This document shows, piece after piece, positions 28,124 to 36,694 of a DNA stretch of 42,270 bases (position 1 is the first letter of the stretch; each line of letters begins with the position of its first letter). A program made the position numbers and the translations under genes. Below the pieces are notes generated by a model that worked only from the letters and a program-made list of their open reading frames with translations, was not told the DNA's origin and made no database searches. The DNA is taken from positions 1-42,270 of the forward strand of contig JAFQGD010000036.1 of the NCBI GenBank assembly GCA_017398355.1. Reading direction: 5' to 3'. Source of the stretch: Akkermansia sp. (GTDB taxonomy: Bacteria; Verrucomicrobiota; Verrucomicrobiia; Verrucomicrobiales; Akkermansiaceae).

Positions 28124-28195
28124 AGCCGGATGTCAGGGTCGAACTGACGACCGTCCGATTACAAATCGGGTGCTCTACCACTGAGCTAATCCGGC
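28124..28195 (-). tRNA. tRNA-Thr (anticodon TGT)
   Basis: Reverse complement cloverleaf: acceptor GCCGGAT/ATCCGGC, D-arm GCTC/GAGC, anticodon loop TTTGTAA giving TGT, T-arm GTCAG/CTGAC with TTCGACC. The outermost anticodon-stem pair is C-A, a small oddity. CCA is not encoded. A strong promoter lies upstream. Confidence 0.95.
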
Positions 28196-28206
28196 GAAGC
28201 GAGGGT

Positions 28207-28235
28207 ATTGTACACAAGAACGGGGCAGAATGCAA
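28207..28235 (-). promoter_or_regulatory. Promoter of tRNA-Thr
   Basis: Minus strand -35 TTGCAT (28230-28235), 17-bp spacer, -10 TACAAT (28207-28212), ending 11 bases before the tRNA. Confidence 0.85.
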
Positions 28236-28291
28236 GAGCAAATTTGATTTATGAGTATCGGATGACCAAATTTTATGGCCAATGATACAGA

Positions 28292-28333
28292 AAAAGTGTC
28301 CCGCTCGCAGGACAATAGGCCACGAACGGGACA
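28292..28333 (-). terminator. Intrinsic terminator of the outer-membrane barrel gene
   Basis: An 11-bp stem with one G-T pair (28297-28307 with 28323-28333), a 15-nt loop, then CTTTTT on the minus strand, just after the stop codon at 28361. Confidence 0.85.
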
Positions 28334-28360
28334 ATTTGAACGAAAGATGGGGAGATGAAA

Positions 28361-29374
28361 TTAGAATTTCCAGCCCATATCAACACCCACGGTAAACTGC
28401 GAGTGGTCAATGGGGCCATCACCGGCAACGCGATCAATCTTGTGGGCATTGGAACCGGCGCAGGACCACTGCACCCACGGTTTGATGTACATGCGGGAAT
28501 CGCGGCCAAAGGCACCGTTGAGAGCATACGGCACCAAGGCAGCCTTGATTCTGTAGGCATCCACACCCTCCACACCGCCCCCCCAATAACCAAAGGAGGG
28601 GGCAATACCGGCGGAGAGTTCCAAATCAGCCGCAATGTTATTTAAGAGGAAGATGTTGGTGAAGCGGTACCCTGCTTCCACATCAAAATAGCTGCCGGTA
28701 AGCCCCTGGAAGCCCACCCCCCACGTGGCATGTCCAAAGAAGCCTTTTTGGTAGTCGTTGAAATCGAGAGTCAGGTTAAAATCCTGAGCAACGCGATGAG
28801 CGCAGCCGTTGAAGAAACGCGAGGCAGCCCCTTCCAAGCCGCCGCGCTTGAAGGAATAGCCGAGGTCGAGCTTCAGGTTGGGGAATATTTCTTTGCCGAT
28901 GGCATAGTCTACTTGGAAAAGCGGGGTTTCACCCAAGGGAGATGCGCCATCCCAAATAAGGCCGAAAGTACCGCCTATGCGGTGATGGAAGCCACGGTTG
29001 AAGAGATTCCGATTAGCAAAGGTGTGTGAACCGGAAACGGAGGTGAAGCCATGGTCGCTCAAGTGATTGGTGACCCCCATACCGCGCACTTGGTAGTTGG
29101 AGGAATAGATGTTGAGGTTGATAATGGTGTTGGGCGTGGAAGAGGTGGCGGGAGCAGGTGTCACGGGAGCAGCAGGCGCAGCACCGTCATAGGCGGGAAT
29201 ATCCCCTTCTGTAGCGATGTATTCTGTGGTGGCCGGCTCACCCGGCATGGCTGCATTTGCAGGCTGGTAGCTCACGTTATCATATGAAACAGGACCCACC
29301 GGTATAACAGGCGGAAGTTCACTGGCAAGCACCGGAATGGCTAACGATAGGGCGGTAAGAGTACGGGTCTTCAT
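28361..29374 (-). CDS. Probable outer-membrane beta-barrel protein
   Basis: 337 residues. A signal peptide (MKTRTLTALSLAIPVLAS) is followed by a low-complexity Pro/Ala linker (about 30-85, with PAAPVTPAPATSSTP) and a region of alternating hydrophobic strands separated by Gly/Asp turns, ending DMGWKF. A terminal Phe after alternating residues is the usual outer-membrane assembly signal. I recognise no named family; small porin-like proteins of this style are frequent in Verrucomicrobiota. It has its own promoter (TTGCGG, 17 bp, TAAACT; leader about three bases) and terminator. Pore or adhesin functions are both possible. Confidence 0.8.
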   Translation of the reverse strand: MKTRTLTALSLAIPVLASELPPVIPVGPVSYDNVSYQPANAAMPGEPATTEYIATEGDIPAYDGAAPAAPVTPAPATSSTPNTIINLNIYSSNYQVRGMGVTNHLSDHGFTSVSGSHTFANRNLFNRGFHHRIGGTFGLIWDGASPLGETPLFQVDYAIGKEIFPNLKLDLGYSFKRGGLEGAASRFFNGCAHRVAQDFNLTLDFNDYQKGFFGHATWGVGFQGLTGSYFDVEAGYRFTNIFLLNNIAADLELSAGIAPSFGYWGGGVEGVDAYRIKAALVPYALNGAFGRDSRMYIKPWVQWSCAGSNAHKIDRVAGDGPIDHSQFTVGVDMGWKF

Positions 29375-29383
29375 ACAGGGGGA

Positions 29384-29412
29384 AGTTTAATGATTCGCGC
29401 AGGCATCCGCAA
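29384..29412 (-). promoter_or_regulatory. Promoter of the outer-membrane barrel gene
   Basis: Minus strand -35 TTGCGG (29407-29412), 17-bp spacer, -10 TAAACT (29384-29389). The predicted transcript starts about three bases before the ATG. Confidence 0.65.
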
Positions 29413-29464
29413 GCACAAATTCCGTCCGCAAGATGAGAAAATTGTATCATTTTCAGAATTTTGC

Positions 29465-29492
29465 TTGACTCTGGGGCGGATTCTGCTATTCT
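29465..29492 (+). promoter_or_regulatory. Promoter of tRNA-Glu
   Basis: -35 TTGACT (29465-29470), 16-bp spacer, -10 TATTCT (29487-29492), about 32 bases before the tRNA. Confidence 0.75.
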
Positions 29493-29524
29493 GTGCGTGC
29501 TGCGAGGCAGCAACGAGTATCCAT

Positions 29525-29596
29525 GTCCCCATCGTCTAGGGGTTAGGACATATGATTCTCAGTCATAGAACCGCGGTTCGAATCCGCGTGGGGATG
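29525..29596 (+). tRNA. tRNA-Glu (anticodon CTC)
   Basis: Acceptor GTCCCCA with TGGGGAT (G1-U72 wobble), anticodon stem TATGA/TCATA with loop TTCTCAG giving CTC, T-arm CGCGG/CCGCG with TTCGAAT. Discriminator G, CCA not encoded. Followed directly by an intrinsic terminator. Confidence 0.96.
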
Positions 29597-29604
29597 CTCC
29601 CGAG

Positions 29605-29631
29605 AAGCCCGGTCTTAAGACCGGGCTTTTT
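29605..29631 (+). terminator. Intrinsic terminator of tRNA-Glu
   Basis: A perfect palindromic stem (AAGCCCGGTC with GACCGGGCTT, TTAA loop) followed by TTT, nine bases after the tRNA. Confidence 0.9.
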
Positions 29632-29656
29632 GCATATTCCGGTATACAAGCCGACA

Positions 29657-29695
29657 AAACAGGCTGCGAATCCACAGTGGAAACGCAGCCTGTTT
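29657..29695 (-). terminator. Intrinsic terminator of prs
   Basis: A 12-bp stem (AAACAGGCTGCG arm) with a 15-nt loop; on the minus strand it is followed by TTGTCGG after the TTT of the arm. It sits 27 bases past the prs stop. Confidence 0.75.
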
Positions 29696-29721
29696 GTGTA
29701 AATTGATATAACGATTAGGTT

Positions 29722-30651
29722 TTACACTTCAAAGAGGTGGGTAACGGAATCGTTTTTATGGATATTATAGATAGCCTGAGCAAGGAGCGGAGCAATGCTG
29801 ACGGTATCCACACGCTCCCCGTATGCCATAGGAACGGAGTCGGAAGTGAGCAAATGTTCAATGGGGCTGTTTGCCAAACGGGCAATAGCCTTTTCATTGA
29901 GCACGGCATGGGAAACGGCAGCAAAGATGCGGGCGGCACCATGCTCACGCAAAATGGAGGCAGCAGCGCAGAGCGTACCGCCGGACTCGGTCATATCATC
30001 CACCAAGAGAACATCCTTGCCGGCAACATTGCCGATAACGGCGTGGGCATCCACCTCGGTAGCGGATATACGCTGCTTGGCAACAATGGCCAGCTCAGTA
30101 CCCAAGATATTGGCGTAGTTTTTGGCGTTTTTCACGCCACCAATATCGGGAGAAACCACAACGAGGTTCTTGAGGTCATGCACGTAGTGTTCCTTGAGGT
30201 GCTTGATGAGAACAGGGAGGGAGTAGAGGTGATCCACGGGAATCTCGAAGAAGCCCTGAATCTGAGCTGCATGCAAATCCATGGTCAGCACGCGGTTAAC
30301 GCCGGCTGCCGTCAGCAGATTCGCCACAAGCTTGGAGGTAATGGGCACTCTGGGTTTGTCCTTACGGTCCTGGCGAGCATAGCCATAGAACGGCATCACA
30401 GCCGTGATGCGGCTGGCACTGGCGCGGCGCACGGCATCCACCATCACGAGCAACTCCATGAGATTGTGATTAGTGGGCGGGCATGTGGGCTGCACAATGA
30501 ACACATCTGTACCACGGATAGATTCATTGATTTGAACGAAGCTTTCTCCATCGGGGAAAGTATTGACAGTTGCATCGCAAAGGGGAAGCCCCATCACGTC
30601 TGCTATGTCTTTTGCTAACTGGGGATGCGCTGTACCGCTTATGATTTTCAT
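29722..30651 (-). CDS. prs: Ribose-phosphate pyrophosphokinase (PRPP synthase)
   Basis: 309 residues, the standard class I length (E. coli 315). Conserved blocks: FPDGESFVQINESIRG near the N terminus, PFYGYARQDRK (ATP-binding), TMDLHAAQIQGFF, and the PRPP-binding loop DDMTESGGTLCAAA. It makes PRPP from ribose 5-phosphate and ATP for nucleotide, histidine, tryptophan and NAD synthesis in the cytoplasm. It is divergent from the exosortase gene and ends at its own terminator, so it is monocistronic. I could not identify a convincing promoter; weak candidates lie 10-40 bases upstream. Confidence 0.97.
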   Translation of the reverse strand: MKIISGTAHPQLAKDIADVMGLPLCDATVNTFPDGESFVQINESIRGTDVFIVQPTCPPTNHNLMELLVMVDAVRRASASRITAVMPFYGYARQDRKDKPRVPITSKLVANLLTAAGVNRVLTMDLHAAQIQGFFEIPVDHLYSLPVLIKHLKEHYVHDLKNLVVVSPDIGGVKNAKNYANILGTELAIVAKQRISATEVDAHAVIGNVAGKDVLLVDDMTESGGTLCAAASILREHGAARIFAAVSHAVLNEKAIARLANSPIEHLLTSDSVPMAYGERVDTVSIAPLLAQAIYNIHKNDSVTHLFEV

Positions 30652-30684
30652 GGAATGAAGTGTGTATTGACTGCACGACTATTC

Positions 30685-30714
30685 TTGACATTTTCGGAAA
30701 AAAAGCAATACTAA
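30685..30714 (+). promoter_or_regulatory. Promoter of the exosortase-epsI unit
   Basis: Perfect -35 TTGACA (30685-30690) with -10 TACTAA (30709-30714, 18-bp spacer) or AATACT (30707-30712, 16-bp). Predicted start is about 30721. Confidence 0.6.
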
Positions 30715-30741
30715 AAGCGCATTTTTTTGGCATTTTTTCGC

Positions 30742-31710
30742 ATGCAGCCCATCCGGACAAGCACAAAAATCAGCATATTCAACTTGCCATTAGCGAGTTG
30801 GGTAGGCATTACGTTTTTTCTGCTCATCCTTGTATGGTTCTATGGTTTTTACCCCGCCTACATGGGTAACAGCCAAAGTGCTGCATACTGGCTACAAAGT
30901 GCGTGGAATGAGGAGAACGATTATGAACACGGCTGGATGATACCCGTTTTGAGCATCTATATGCTGTGGCATATGGCCCAACGCTTGAAAGATAAGCTGC
31001 AAGCCACCGGAAGCCTGCATGGATTGTGGGCGGTAGCATTGGGGGCACTTTTGTGTGTACTGGCCGTGCGCACCCAACAAGGGCGAGTCGCCGTAGGTGC
31101 GCTTCCTTTCCTCCTGATGGGGATGGTATGGTGCTACTGGGGGTGGCGAACAGCGTTGGCCAGCGCATTTCCCTGTTTTTTTCTCTGGCTAAGCATCCCG
31201 CTACCCGGCTTTCAGCAAGCGACTGTGGGGCTGCAGCTACTAGCTACGCAGGGAGCTCACTGGGGAGCCGGGCTGCTGGGGGTGGAAACGATTGTGGACG
31301 GCACCAACATCTCCTCTGCCACCGGCAACTGGGATGCCTATAGCGTGGCGGGGGGATGCTCCGGCATTCGGTCATTGATGGCTCTGCTGATGATTTCCAT
31401 TGCATGGGCCTATCTGGCAGATAAGCTGGCACTATGGAAGCGAGTGATATTGGGGCTGAGTGCCATACCACTTGCCATTGTGGCCAATGCTTTCCGCGTA
31501 GCGAGTATCTTTGTGTGCGCGGAATACATCAACTCAGCATTTGCGGGTAAGACCTGGCACGACTGGTCGGGCTTGCTATTCTTTTTCCCGGCAAGCTTGG
31601 TGGGGCTGATGCTGCTGCACGGGCTGCTGGCCGGCGAATTGCCATTTTTGAAAAAACGGCGTGTAGTCATTCGGCGCAACACCCAACCGGCAAAGGAGGA
31701 AAAGCAATGA
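30742..31710 (+). CDS. Exosortase (transmembrane cysteine transpeptidase)
   Basis: 322 residues with about eight membrane segments. The exosortase catalytic triad is visible: Cys206 in AGGCSGIRS, Arg252 in ANAFRVASI, His273 in WHDWSG. Exosortases cut PEP-CTERM-type C-terminal anchors during export and sorting and are often linked to exopolysaccharide genes. Here the only partner is an EpsI-domain gene overlapping by four bases (ATGA). No protein in the window ends in a recognisable PEP-CTERM signal, so substrates lie elsewhere. ATG 30742 is preferred to the TTG at 30727. I cannot assign a specific exosortase subtype. Confidence 0.92.
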   Translation: MQPIRTSTKISIFNLPLASWVGITFFLLILVWFYGFYPAYMGNSQSAAYWLQSAWNEENDYEHGWMIPVLSIYMLWHMAQRLKDKLQATGSLHGLWAVALGALLCVLAVRTQQGRVAVGALPFLLMGMVWCYWGWRTALASAFPCFFLWLSIPLPGFQQATVGLQLLATQGAHWGAGLLGVETIVDGTNISSATGNWDAYSVAGGCSGIRSLMALLMISIAWAYLADKLALWKRVILGLSAIPLAIVANAFRVASIFVCAEYINSAFAGKTWHDWSGLLFFFPASLVGLMLLHGLLAGELPFLKKRRVVIRRNTQPAKEEKQ

Positions 31711-32420
31711 AAAAAGCTCCCGCACCCCTCATGGCCATGCTACCGCCACTATTATTGGCTGCCCTGTTAAGCATTATTTTTCTGCTTCCCAAGCATGACT
31801 CGCTGGTGGAAGCCTCGATCTCTCCGGATATGCCGCTGCATTATGCCCTGCCCGGCTGGCTTGGCACAAAATTACAGGAATCCGAATTGGAGCGCCAATC
31901 CTTGGCTGCCGACACCCGATTCAGCAAAGCGGCCTATACCAAATTGCGAGGCACCCTCACAGAGCCCCGCGGACCGCAGATTGTGGCATCCATTGTGTTC
32001 TCCGGCAATGACATGAATGCCTCCATTCACCGCCCGGAGCGCTGTCTACCCTCCCAAGGGCATGTTGATTTGCGGGGGAGCAAAGCAGATATCACGCTAA
32101 GCGATGGTCGCACCCTCACCTTCACCCGCCTCACCTCCCGCACGCCTCATCATATAGCGGGAAAGCCCGCCCTGCAACACATTAATTATTATGTTTTCGT
32201 TGGGCACGACTCCATCATCAGCAGTCACTTAGGGCGCACACTACAAGACATGAGCGATCGCGTATTACACGGCTATGTACAGCGGTGGGCCTACTACCAA
32301 GTCGGCACCTACTGGGGAGGAGAAAGCGGTATTTCGGAAGAACTGGCCGACACACAGCTGCGCATGCTGATATCCCAGCTCACCCCCAAGCTGCTGAAGG
32401 ACGGCTCCATGAAAAACTGA
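31707..32420 (+). CDS. epsI: EpsI-domain exosortase partner protein
   Basis: 237 residues. One N-terminal membrane anchor (residues ~9-27) is followed by an extracytoplasmic domain. The motif HRPERCLPSQGH (His108 to Cys113 and on) matches the H-x-P-E-x-C-x-P block of EpsI/DUF3485. In many bacteria this domain is fused to or encoded beside exosortase. Its biochemical role is not established. The start overlaps the exosortase stop by ATGA, and a clear Shine-Dalgarno (AAAGGAGG) lies about eight bases upstream, one of the few good ones in the window. Confidence 0.88.
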   Translation: MKKAPAPLMAMLPPLLLAALLSIIFLLPKHDSLVEASISPDMPLHYALPGWLGTKLQESELERQSLAADTRFSKAAYTKLRGTLTEPRGPQIVASIVFSGNDMNASIHRPERCLPSQGHVDLRGSKADITLSDGRTLTFTRLTSRTPHHIAGKPALQHINYYVFVGHDSIISSHLGRTLQDMSDRVLHGYVQRWAYYQVGTYWGGESGISEELADTQLRMLISQLTPKLLKDGSMKN

Positions 32421-32449
32421 CGCGTGCCACGTGAAGCCGTATTTTGAAC

Positions 32450-32478
32450 TTGCAAGCATTCAGATATCAGGCTAGAAT
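32450..32478 (+). promoter_or_regulatory. Promoter of the putA-like gene
   Basis: -35 TTGCAA (32450-32455), 17-bp spacer, -10 TAGAAT (32473-32478). Predicted start is about 32485, five bases before ATG 32490; no Shine-Dalgarno. Confidence 0.75.
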
Positions 32479-32489
32479 ACCCGCACATT

Positions 32490-35400
32490 ATGGGGGAATC
32501 TGAAATCAGCGCACGGCTCAAGCAGGCAAAAGAAAGAAAACTGGATGACCGCACCTTGGCTCAACGCGCCACTGATTTAGCCCAAGACCTTCTGCATGCT
32601 TCACTTAAGCAACTCAAATCTGATGAGCGCACATTGCTCGGCGCCCTGAGTCGCTTGGCCGCAGATGAGAAAAACCGCCAATTCCTGCAGAGCCTCTGCG
32701 CGCAGGTTTTCCACGCTTCAACGGTAGAAACCCAAGCAAACAACCTCCGCCGCCTCATGACGGACTTTGGCGGAGTACCCACCTTTTTCAGCACCGTAGG
32801 CAAGCTCCGTTTCAAGGCGGCATCCATGGCTTCCCGCAGTATGCAGGGAGCCGCCATGGCAGAGGTACACCGTGTCTTCCGCTCCACCTTTGCGGAGCTT
32901 ACACTGCCCACCCAGCTGGACAAGCTCAGCAAGCGCATCCGCGAAAGCGCCAAAGACGGCATGAACCACGCTCTGAATCCACTGGCGCCCAATGTCATCG
33001 GCAAAAAAAGCGCAGAGCGATACATGAAGAATCTGGAAGCCATACTGGCATACAAAGATTCTGTGGGAGTGGTGGTACAGCCCTGGCGGTTGTGCCCCGG
33101 CATGTCCCCCTATTCGCCGGAGAGCTCTGCAAAGAGCATTTCCAAAGCGCTGCGCCAACTTCTGAAGCTTGCCAACAAGCCCACAAGCAAGCGTACACTC
33201 ATTGTTGAAAGCGGCACCTCGGATACCTTACCCATCGTCATAGAAGGCTTTAAATTGGCACTTGCCGGGGCGGAATTTCACCAAGCAGACATCATGCTGG
33301 AACTGCCCGGCTACCTCAAAGAAAGCACCGCCGCTCTGCGAGACTTGACAGACTGGGCTCAAGCACGAGCCGCAAAAGGGGCGGCCCCGCTCAAACTTCT
33401 TTTGGTGAAAGGATCGCACTTGGCAGAAGAACAAATGCGAGCCTACACATTCGGCAAGGGCATGAATCTGAGCGAGAGCAAGGGCGAAACTGAAACGCGG
33501 TACAAACAGCTGGTGCATGCTGCCATTGCCGCCAAAGCAAAAGCGATTTGCCCGGTCATCGGCACTCACAATCTTTTTGACCTTGCCTATGCCCTGCTGG
33601 ATTGGGCCCGCAGTGGCCGCACGGGCTTACCGCCGTTTGTCTTCATTGCCGGCTTGGGGAACCACATAGGGCGCATGCTTGCCAAGGAAGGTGCGAGTGT
33701 TACGCTTTCCACCAGTGTAAGCTCCGAAGAGGAAGGAACCGGCTTCGAGACCTACCTTCAATGCCTTATCAATGAGTTGTCTCGCCCGGATAGCTACTTG
33801 GCTTCCGGCTACGCCGTAGAGGCTAATTCCATTGGGTGGGGGCGCATGCGCCAGCAATTTTTGGCTGCACTCAGCGGACGCGAAGAACAACACGACCGCC
33901 ACGACAACGCCCCGGCTTACCGCACTACCTTGCACCATGTCCTCACCCGGGCGTACGTAGATGAATTCTACGCAGCTGCGCAGGCAGAGTGCGAACGCCG
34001 CCAAGAACCACTCCCCCTGCACATCTGCGGGAGCGAAACTCCAACCGCACTGACCTGTATTCACCGCTCACTTACTGCACCCGAGCAGGAAGACTACCGC
34101 TTCCAAAGCGCAGATTTTGCCGCGGTGGAGAAAGTTCTGCAACAGGCAGAAGCCGCCAGTGTGCGCATTCCTGCCTCTACGGAGGAGCGCTGCACCCAAA
34201 TACTGAAATTGGCAAAATTGCTCGAAAAGCAGCGCGCCCGGCTGGGTGCTGTGTTGGTACGCGATGCGGGCTATACCATGGAAGATGCCGAGACCGAGCT
34301 GAGAGATGCCATCGGCGCCTGCTATTTCTATGCAGACAGTGCCCGGCAGGACGGGCTTTTAGATGGTACCCAACCCACACCTTTGGGGGTGGTAGTAGTA
34401 TGCCCCGGTTACGAACATCCACTCACGGAAGCCGTATCGGGCATTGCAGCAGCGTGGGTCATGGGCAACACCATCATCTACAAACCGGCAGACAATACAA
34501 CCCTGCTGGGTTATACGCTCTATGCCCTGTTGCAAGAGGCAGAGTTTAATGAACCGGACATCCAATTCCTCCCCTGCCTCGACAACCAGATTGCTTGGAA
34601 ACTCACATCCGACCACCGCGTCAACGGTGTCATGTGGAATGGGGATAAACAAGCTTCCCGCCACCTTATCAACAATCACCCCACCCACACCATGCTGACA
34701 AGTGGCACAGGTGCTTCCTGTGTCTACCTGGCCCCCACGGCAGACTGGCACAAAGCGATACGCGATGTGCTGCATGCCGTCACCCGCCGTTCGGGGCAAA
34801 GTAAACTCTGCCCCCATGTACTTTTTGCCCATGCAGAAGTATACGACAACCAAGCCTTTATCAATGCGCTCAAGGATGCCGCAGGGAGCATTACGGCACA
34901 ATCCGGCAGCCATGAAGGAGCCCAGCTTGGCCCCATAGCACACCAGCTCAGCAAGAGTGATTTGCGCGCATTGGGCAGCCAAAAGAATGGCTGGACGTGG
35001 CTTACCCAACCAATGGCGGCAGAGATAGATTCTCGCATCTGGACGCCGGGGGTTTGCACCGGCATCGATTCCGCAGCCCGCTTTGCGCAGCAAGTGGCAG
35101 GCTTGCCGATTTTGGGGGTGGTACGCGTGGAGAGTACAGAGGAAGCGATTGAAGCGCAACAGAGTGTATCCGAAGGACGAGCAGCAGCCATCTACTCGCA
35201 CGATGAAAGCGAAATTGAGCTCTGGAGCAAGCATATGGAATGTGCCTCTCTCAGCATCAACTGCTGCGTGCAGAGCCGCCCCGGCTTGCAACCATGTGGC
35301 ACTTGGGCTCCTGCTCTGTGCGGGGCTGCCCCCCTCCCCGGCGGCCCAAACTACATTTCCGTCCTAGCACAATGGCAGGAAACCGGTCGCCCCCAGCGCC

Positions 35401-35966
35401 GCGGCAAACAGCGCAATATCCCCTTTGCACCGTGGGATTCCCTCTCCCCCAAGCCCTCACCGGATGAAGCCATGCGCCTCACGACTGCGGCTGACTCCAT
35501 TTCGTACTGGTGGGAAAATGAGTTTGGTATCACCCGCACCACCAACCCGCAACCAGGCCAAGAAACAACTCTTTGCTACAAACCGGTGAGCCTCTGTCTG
35601 CGCGTCGGCAAAGCGACATCAGACATAGATCTTTCCATTGCCCTTATGGCGGCATTGAAAGCCGGTTGCCATGTGCAGGTGAGCACGGCTACATTGCGAG
35701 CTTGGATGCCCCGTTGCTTAGAACAACTCGGTGTGCCCATCCATGTGGAAAACCGGGGAGAGTTTGAAAGTCGTTTTTCAGCAATGGCATCAGACGGAGT
35801 GTGGGTACGAGACACCGCTGCAACAGAGCAAACGCTGGCCGCAGCCTCCGCATGCAACTTACGCCTTTGCAACGCAGAAGTACTGGGAAATGGGCGATTG
35901 GAACTCCTGCACTACCTGAGAGAACAGGTTACCACCCGCTGCACGGCGCGCCATGGCAAGCTCTGA
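32490..35966 (+). CDS. PutA-like two-domain protein with altered active sites
   Basis: 1,158 residues laid out like bifunctional PutA: a proline-dehydrogenase barrel (~140-430) then an aldehyde-dehydrogenase fold (~540-980). Retained marks are VKG (306-308), THN (359-361), KPAD in the dinucleotide domain, GQ (769-770) and LPGGPNY. By remembered alignment with E. coli PutA, the substrate arginines of YLVRRL are replaced (YLQCL, 422-426), the IKLSAL lysine is lost, the aldehyde-dehydrogenase Glu (ETGG) is Ser or Thr (TSGTG), and the catalytic Cys of GQxC is Lys772, with a Cys two residues later. The frame is long and intact, so it is not an obvious pseudogene. Proline catabolism is doubtful; a regulatory, structural or new catalytic role is possible. 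Confidence 0.8.
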   Translation: MGESEISARLKQAKERKLDDRTLAQRATDLAQDLLHASLKQLKSDERTLLGALSRLAADEKNRQFLQSLCAQVFHASTVETQANNLRRLMTDFGGVPTFFSTVGKLRFKAASMASRSMQGAAMAEVHRVFRSTFAELTLPTQLDKLSKRIRESAKDGMNHALNPLAPNVIGKKSAERYMKNLEAILAYKDSVGVVVQPWRLCPGMSPYSPESSAKSISKALRQLLKLANKPTSKRTLIVESGTSDTLPIVIEGFKLALAGAEFHQADIMLELPGYLKESTAALRDLTDWAQARAAKGAAPLKLLLVKGSHLAEEQMRAYTFGKGMNLSESKGETETRYKQLVHAAIAAKAKAICPVIGTHNLFDLAYALLDWARSGRTGLPPFVFIAGLGNHIGRMLAKEGASVTLSTSVSSEEEGTGFETYLQCLINELSRPDSYLASGYAVEANSIGWGRMRQQFLAALSGREEQHDRHDNAPAYRTTLHHVLTRAYVDEFYAAAQAECERRQEPLPLHICGSETPTALTCIHRSLTAPEQEDYRFQSADFAAVEKVLQQAEAASVRIPASTEERCTQILKLAKLLEKQRARLGAVLVRDAGYTMEDAETELRDAIGACYFYADSARQDGLLDGTQPTPLGVVVVCPGYEHPLTEAVSGIAAAWVMGNTIIYKPADNTTLLGYTLYALLQEAEFNEPDIQFLPCLDNQIAWKLTSDHRVNGVMWNGDKQASRHLINNHPTHTMLTSGTGASCVYLAPTADWHKAIRDVLHAVTRRSGQSKLCPHVLFAHAEVYDNQAFINALKDAAGSITAQSGSHEGAQLGPIAHQLSKSDLRALGSQKNGWTWLTQPMAAEIDSRIWTPGVCTGIDSAARFAQQVAGLPILGVVRVESTEEAIEAQQSVSEGRAAAIYSHDESEIELWSKHMECASLSINCCVQSRPGLQPCGTWAPALCGAAPLPGGPNYISVLAQWQETGRPQRRGKQRNIPFAPWDSLSPKPSPDEAMRLTTAADSISYWWENEFGITRTTNPQPGQETTLCYKPVSLCLRVGKATSDIDLSIALMAALKAGCHVQVSTATLRAWMPRCLEQLGVPIHVENRGEFESRFSAMASDGVWVRDTAATEQTLAAASACNLRLCNAEVLGNGRLELLHYLREQVTTRCTARHGKL

Positions 35967-36004
35967 AGCGCAGACCACCCCGTATAACACCAAGAAAAGA
36001 GAGA

Positions 36005-36040
36005 CATTTGCCTTGTAATTTGGAGTGAGGGCGTTACAAT
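36005..36040 (+). promoter_or_regulatory. Promoter of the Nudix gene
   Basis: -35 TTGTAA (starting about 36013), 16-bp spacer, -10 TACAAT (36035-36040). Predicted start is about 36047, adjacent to a GTG (36048) and seven bases before ATG 36054. Confidence 0.65.
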
Positions 36041-36053
36041 GCGGCGCGTGAGC

Positions 36054-36635
36054 ATGCCATCAGATGAGCGTAGGCGGCTATGTGAAGAGCTGATTCAATA
36101 CATAAGCACCCATGCGCAACGTGCAGAGGTGGCACGGAGAATTCTTGATTTTGTGCAGCAAACACCGGACTGCTTTTGCCGCAGCCACACAGCGGGGCAT
36201 ATCACCGGCTCTGCGTGGCTGATAAGTCCGGATGGACATAAGGCGCTTCTCACCCACCACCGCAAATTAGGACGATGGCTACAACCCGGGGGACACGCAG
36301 ATGGCTGCAGCAACACCTTAGCTACCGCCCTGCGCGAAGCTACGGAGGAAAGTGGCATAACCGGCATTGTACCGGTGCAACGGGAAATATATGATGTAGA
36401 TATACATTGCATACCGGCGCGGCCACACGCAGGAGAAGCAGCCCACTTGCATTACGATATACGCTATTTGCTGCAAGCCCCGCATGAAGAGTTTGCCCTT
36501 TCGGCAGAATCAAACGCCCTAGCTTGGTGGGGTGCACAGGACTTTGCGGCCCGCCGGGAGGAGCTGGATGAAGCGGTTTTACGCATGGCGAGAGCTTGGG
36601 CAAGCGAGCGAGGTCTGCCAGCAAAGTCTTTTTAG
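36054..36635 (+). CDS. Nudix hydrolase
   Basis: 193 residues. The Nudix box appears as GGHADGCSNTLATALREATEESGI, with REATEESG giving the catalytic Glu pair. The first Glu of the box is Ser, as in some related sequences with a GGHxDG start. Nudix enzymes hydrolyse nucleoside-diphosphate-linked compounds; the substrate cannot be told. The helical N-terminal 50 residues include QTPDCFCRSHTAGHITGSAW, leading into the fold. In-frame starts exist at 36039 (inside the -10), GTG 36048 and ATG 36054. I prefer the last because it gives the short leader seen at neighbouring genes. Confidence 0.85.
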   Translation: MPSDERRRLCEELIQYISTHAQRAEVARRILDFVQQTPDCFCRSHTAGHITGSAWLISPDGHKALLTHHRKLGRWLQPGGHADGCSNTLATALREATEESGITGIVPVQREIYDVDIHCIPARPHAGEAAHLHYDIRYLLQAPHEEFALSAESNALAWWGAQDFAARREELDEAVLRMARAWASERGLPAKSF

Positions 36636-36636
36636 C

Positions 36637-36665
36637 TTGCCCCGGCGTAGGAAATGCACTATAAA
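36637..36665 (+). promoter_or_regulatory. Promoter of the secreted-protein pair
   Basis: -35 TTGCCC (36637-36642), directly after the Nudix stop, 17-bp spacer, -10 TATAAA (36660-36665). Predicted leader about 23 nt to ATG 36695. Confidence 0.7.
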
Positions 36666-36694
36666 TGAGGGCTGTAAATTCTCTCTCTCCCGCA

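Noticed and set aside
34359..35291. 310-codon minus-strand frame inside the putA-like gene
   Set aside because: Antisense shadow; no recognisable domain, promoter or start context.
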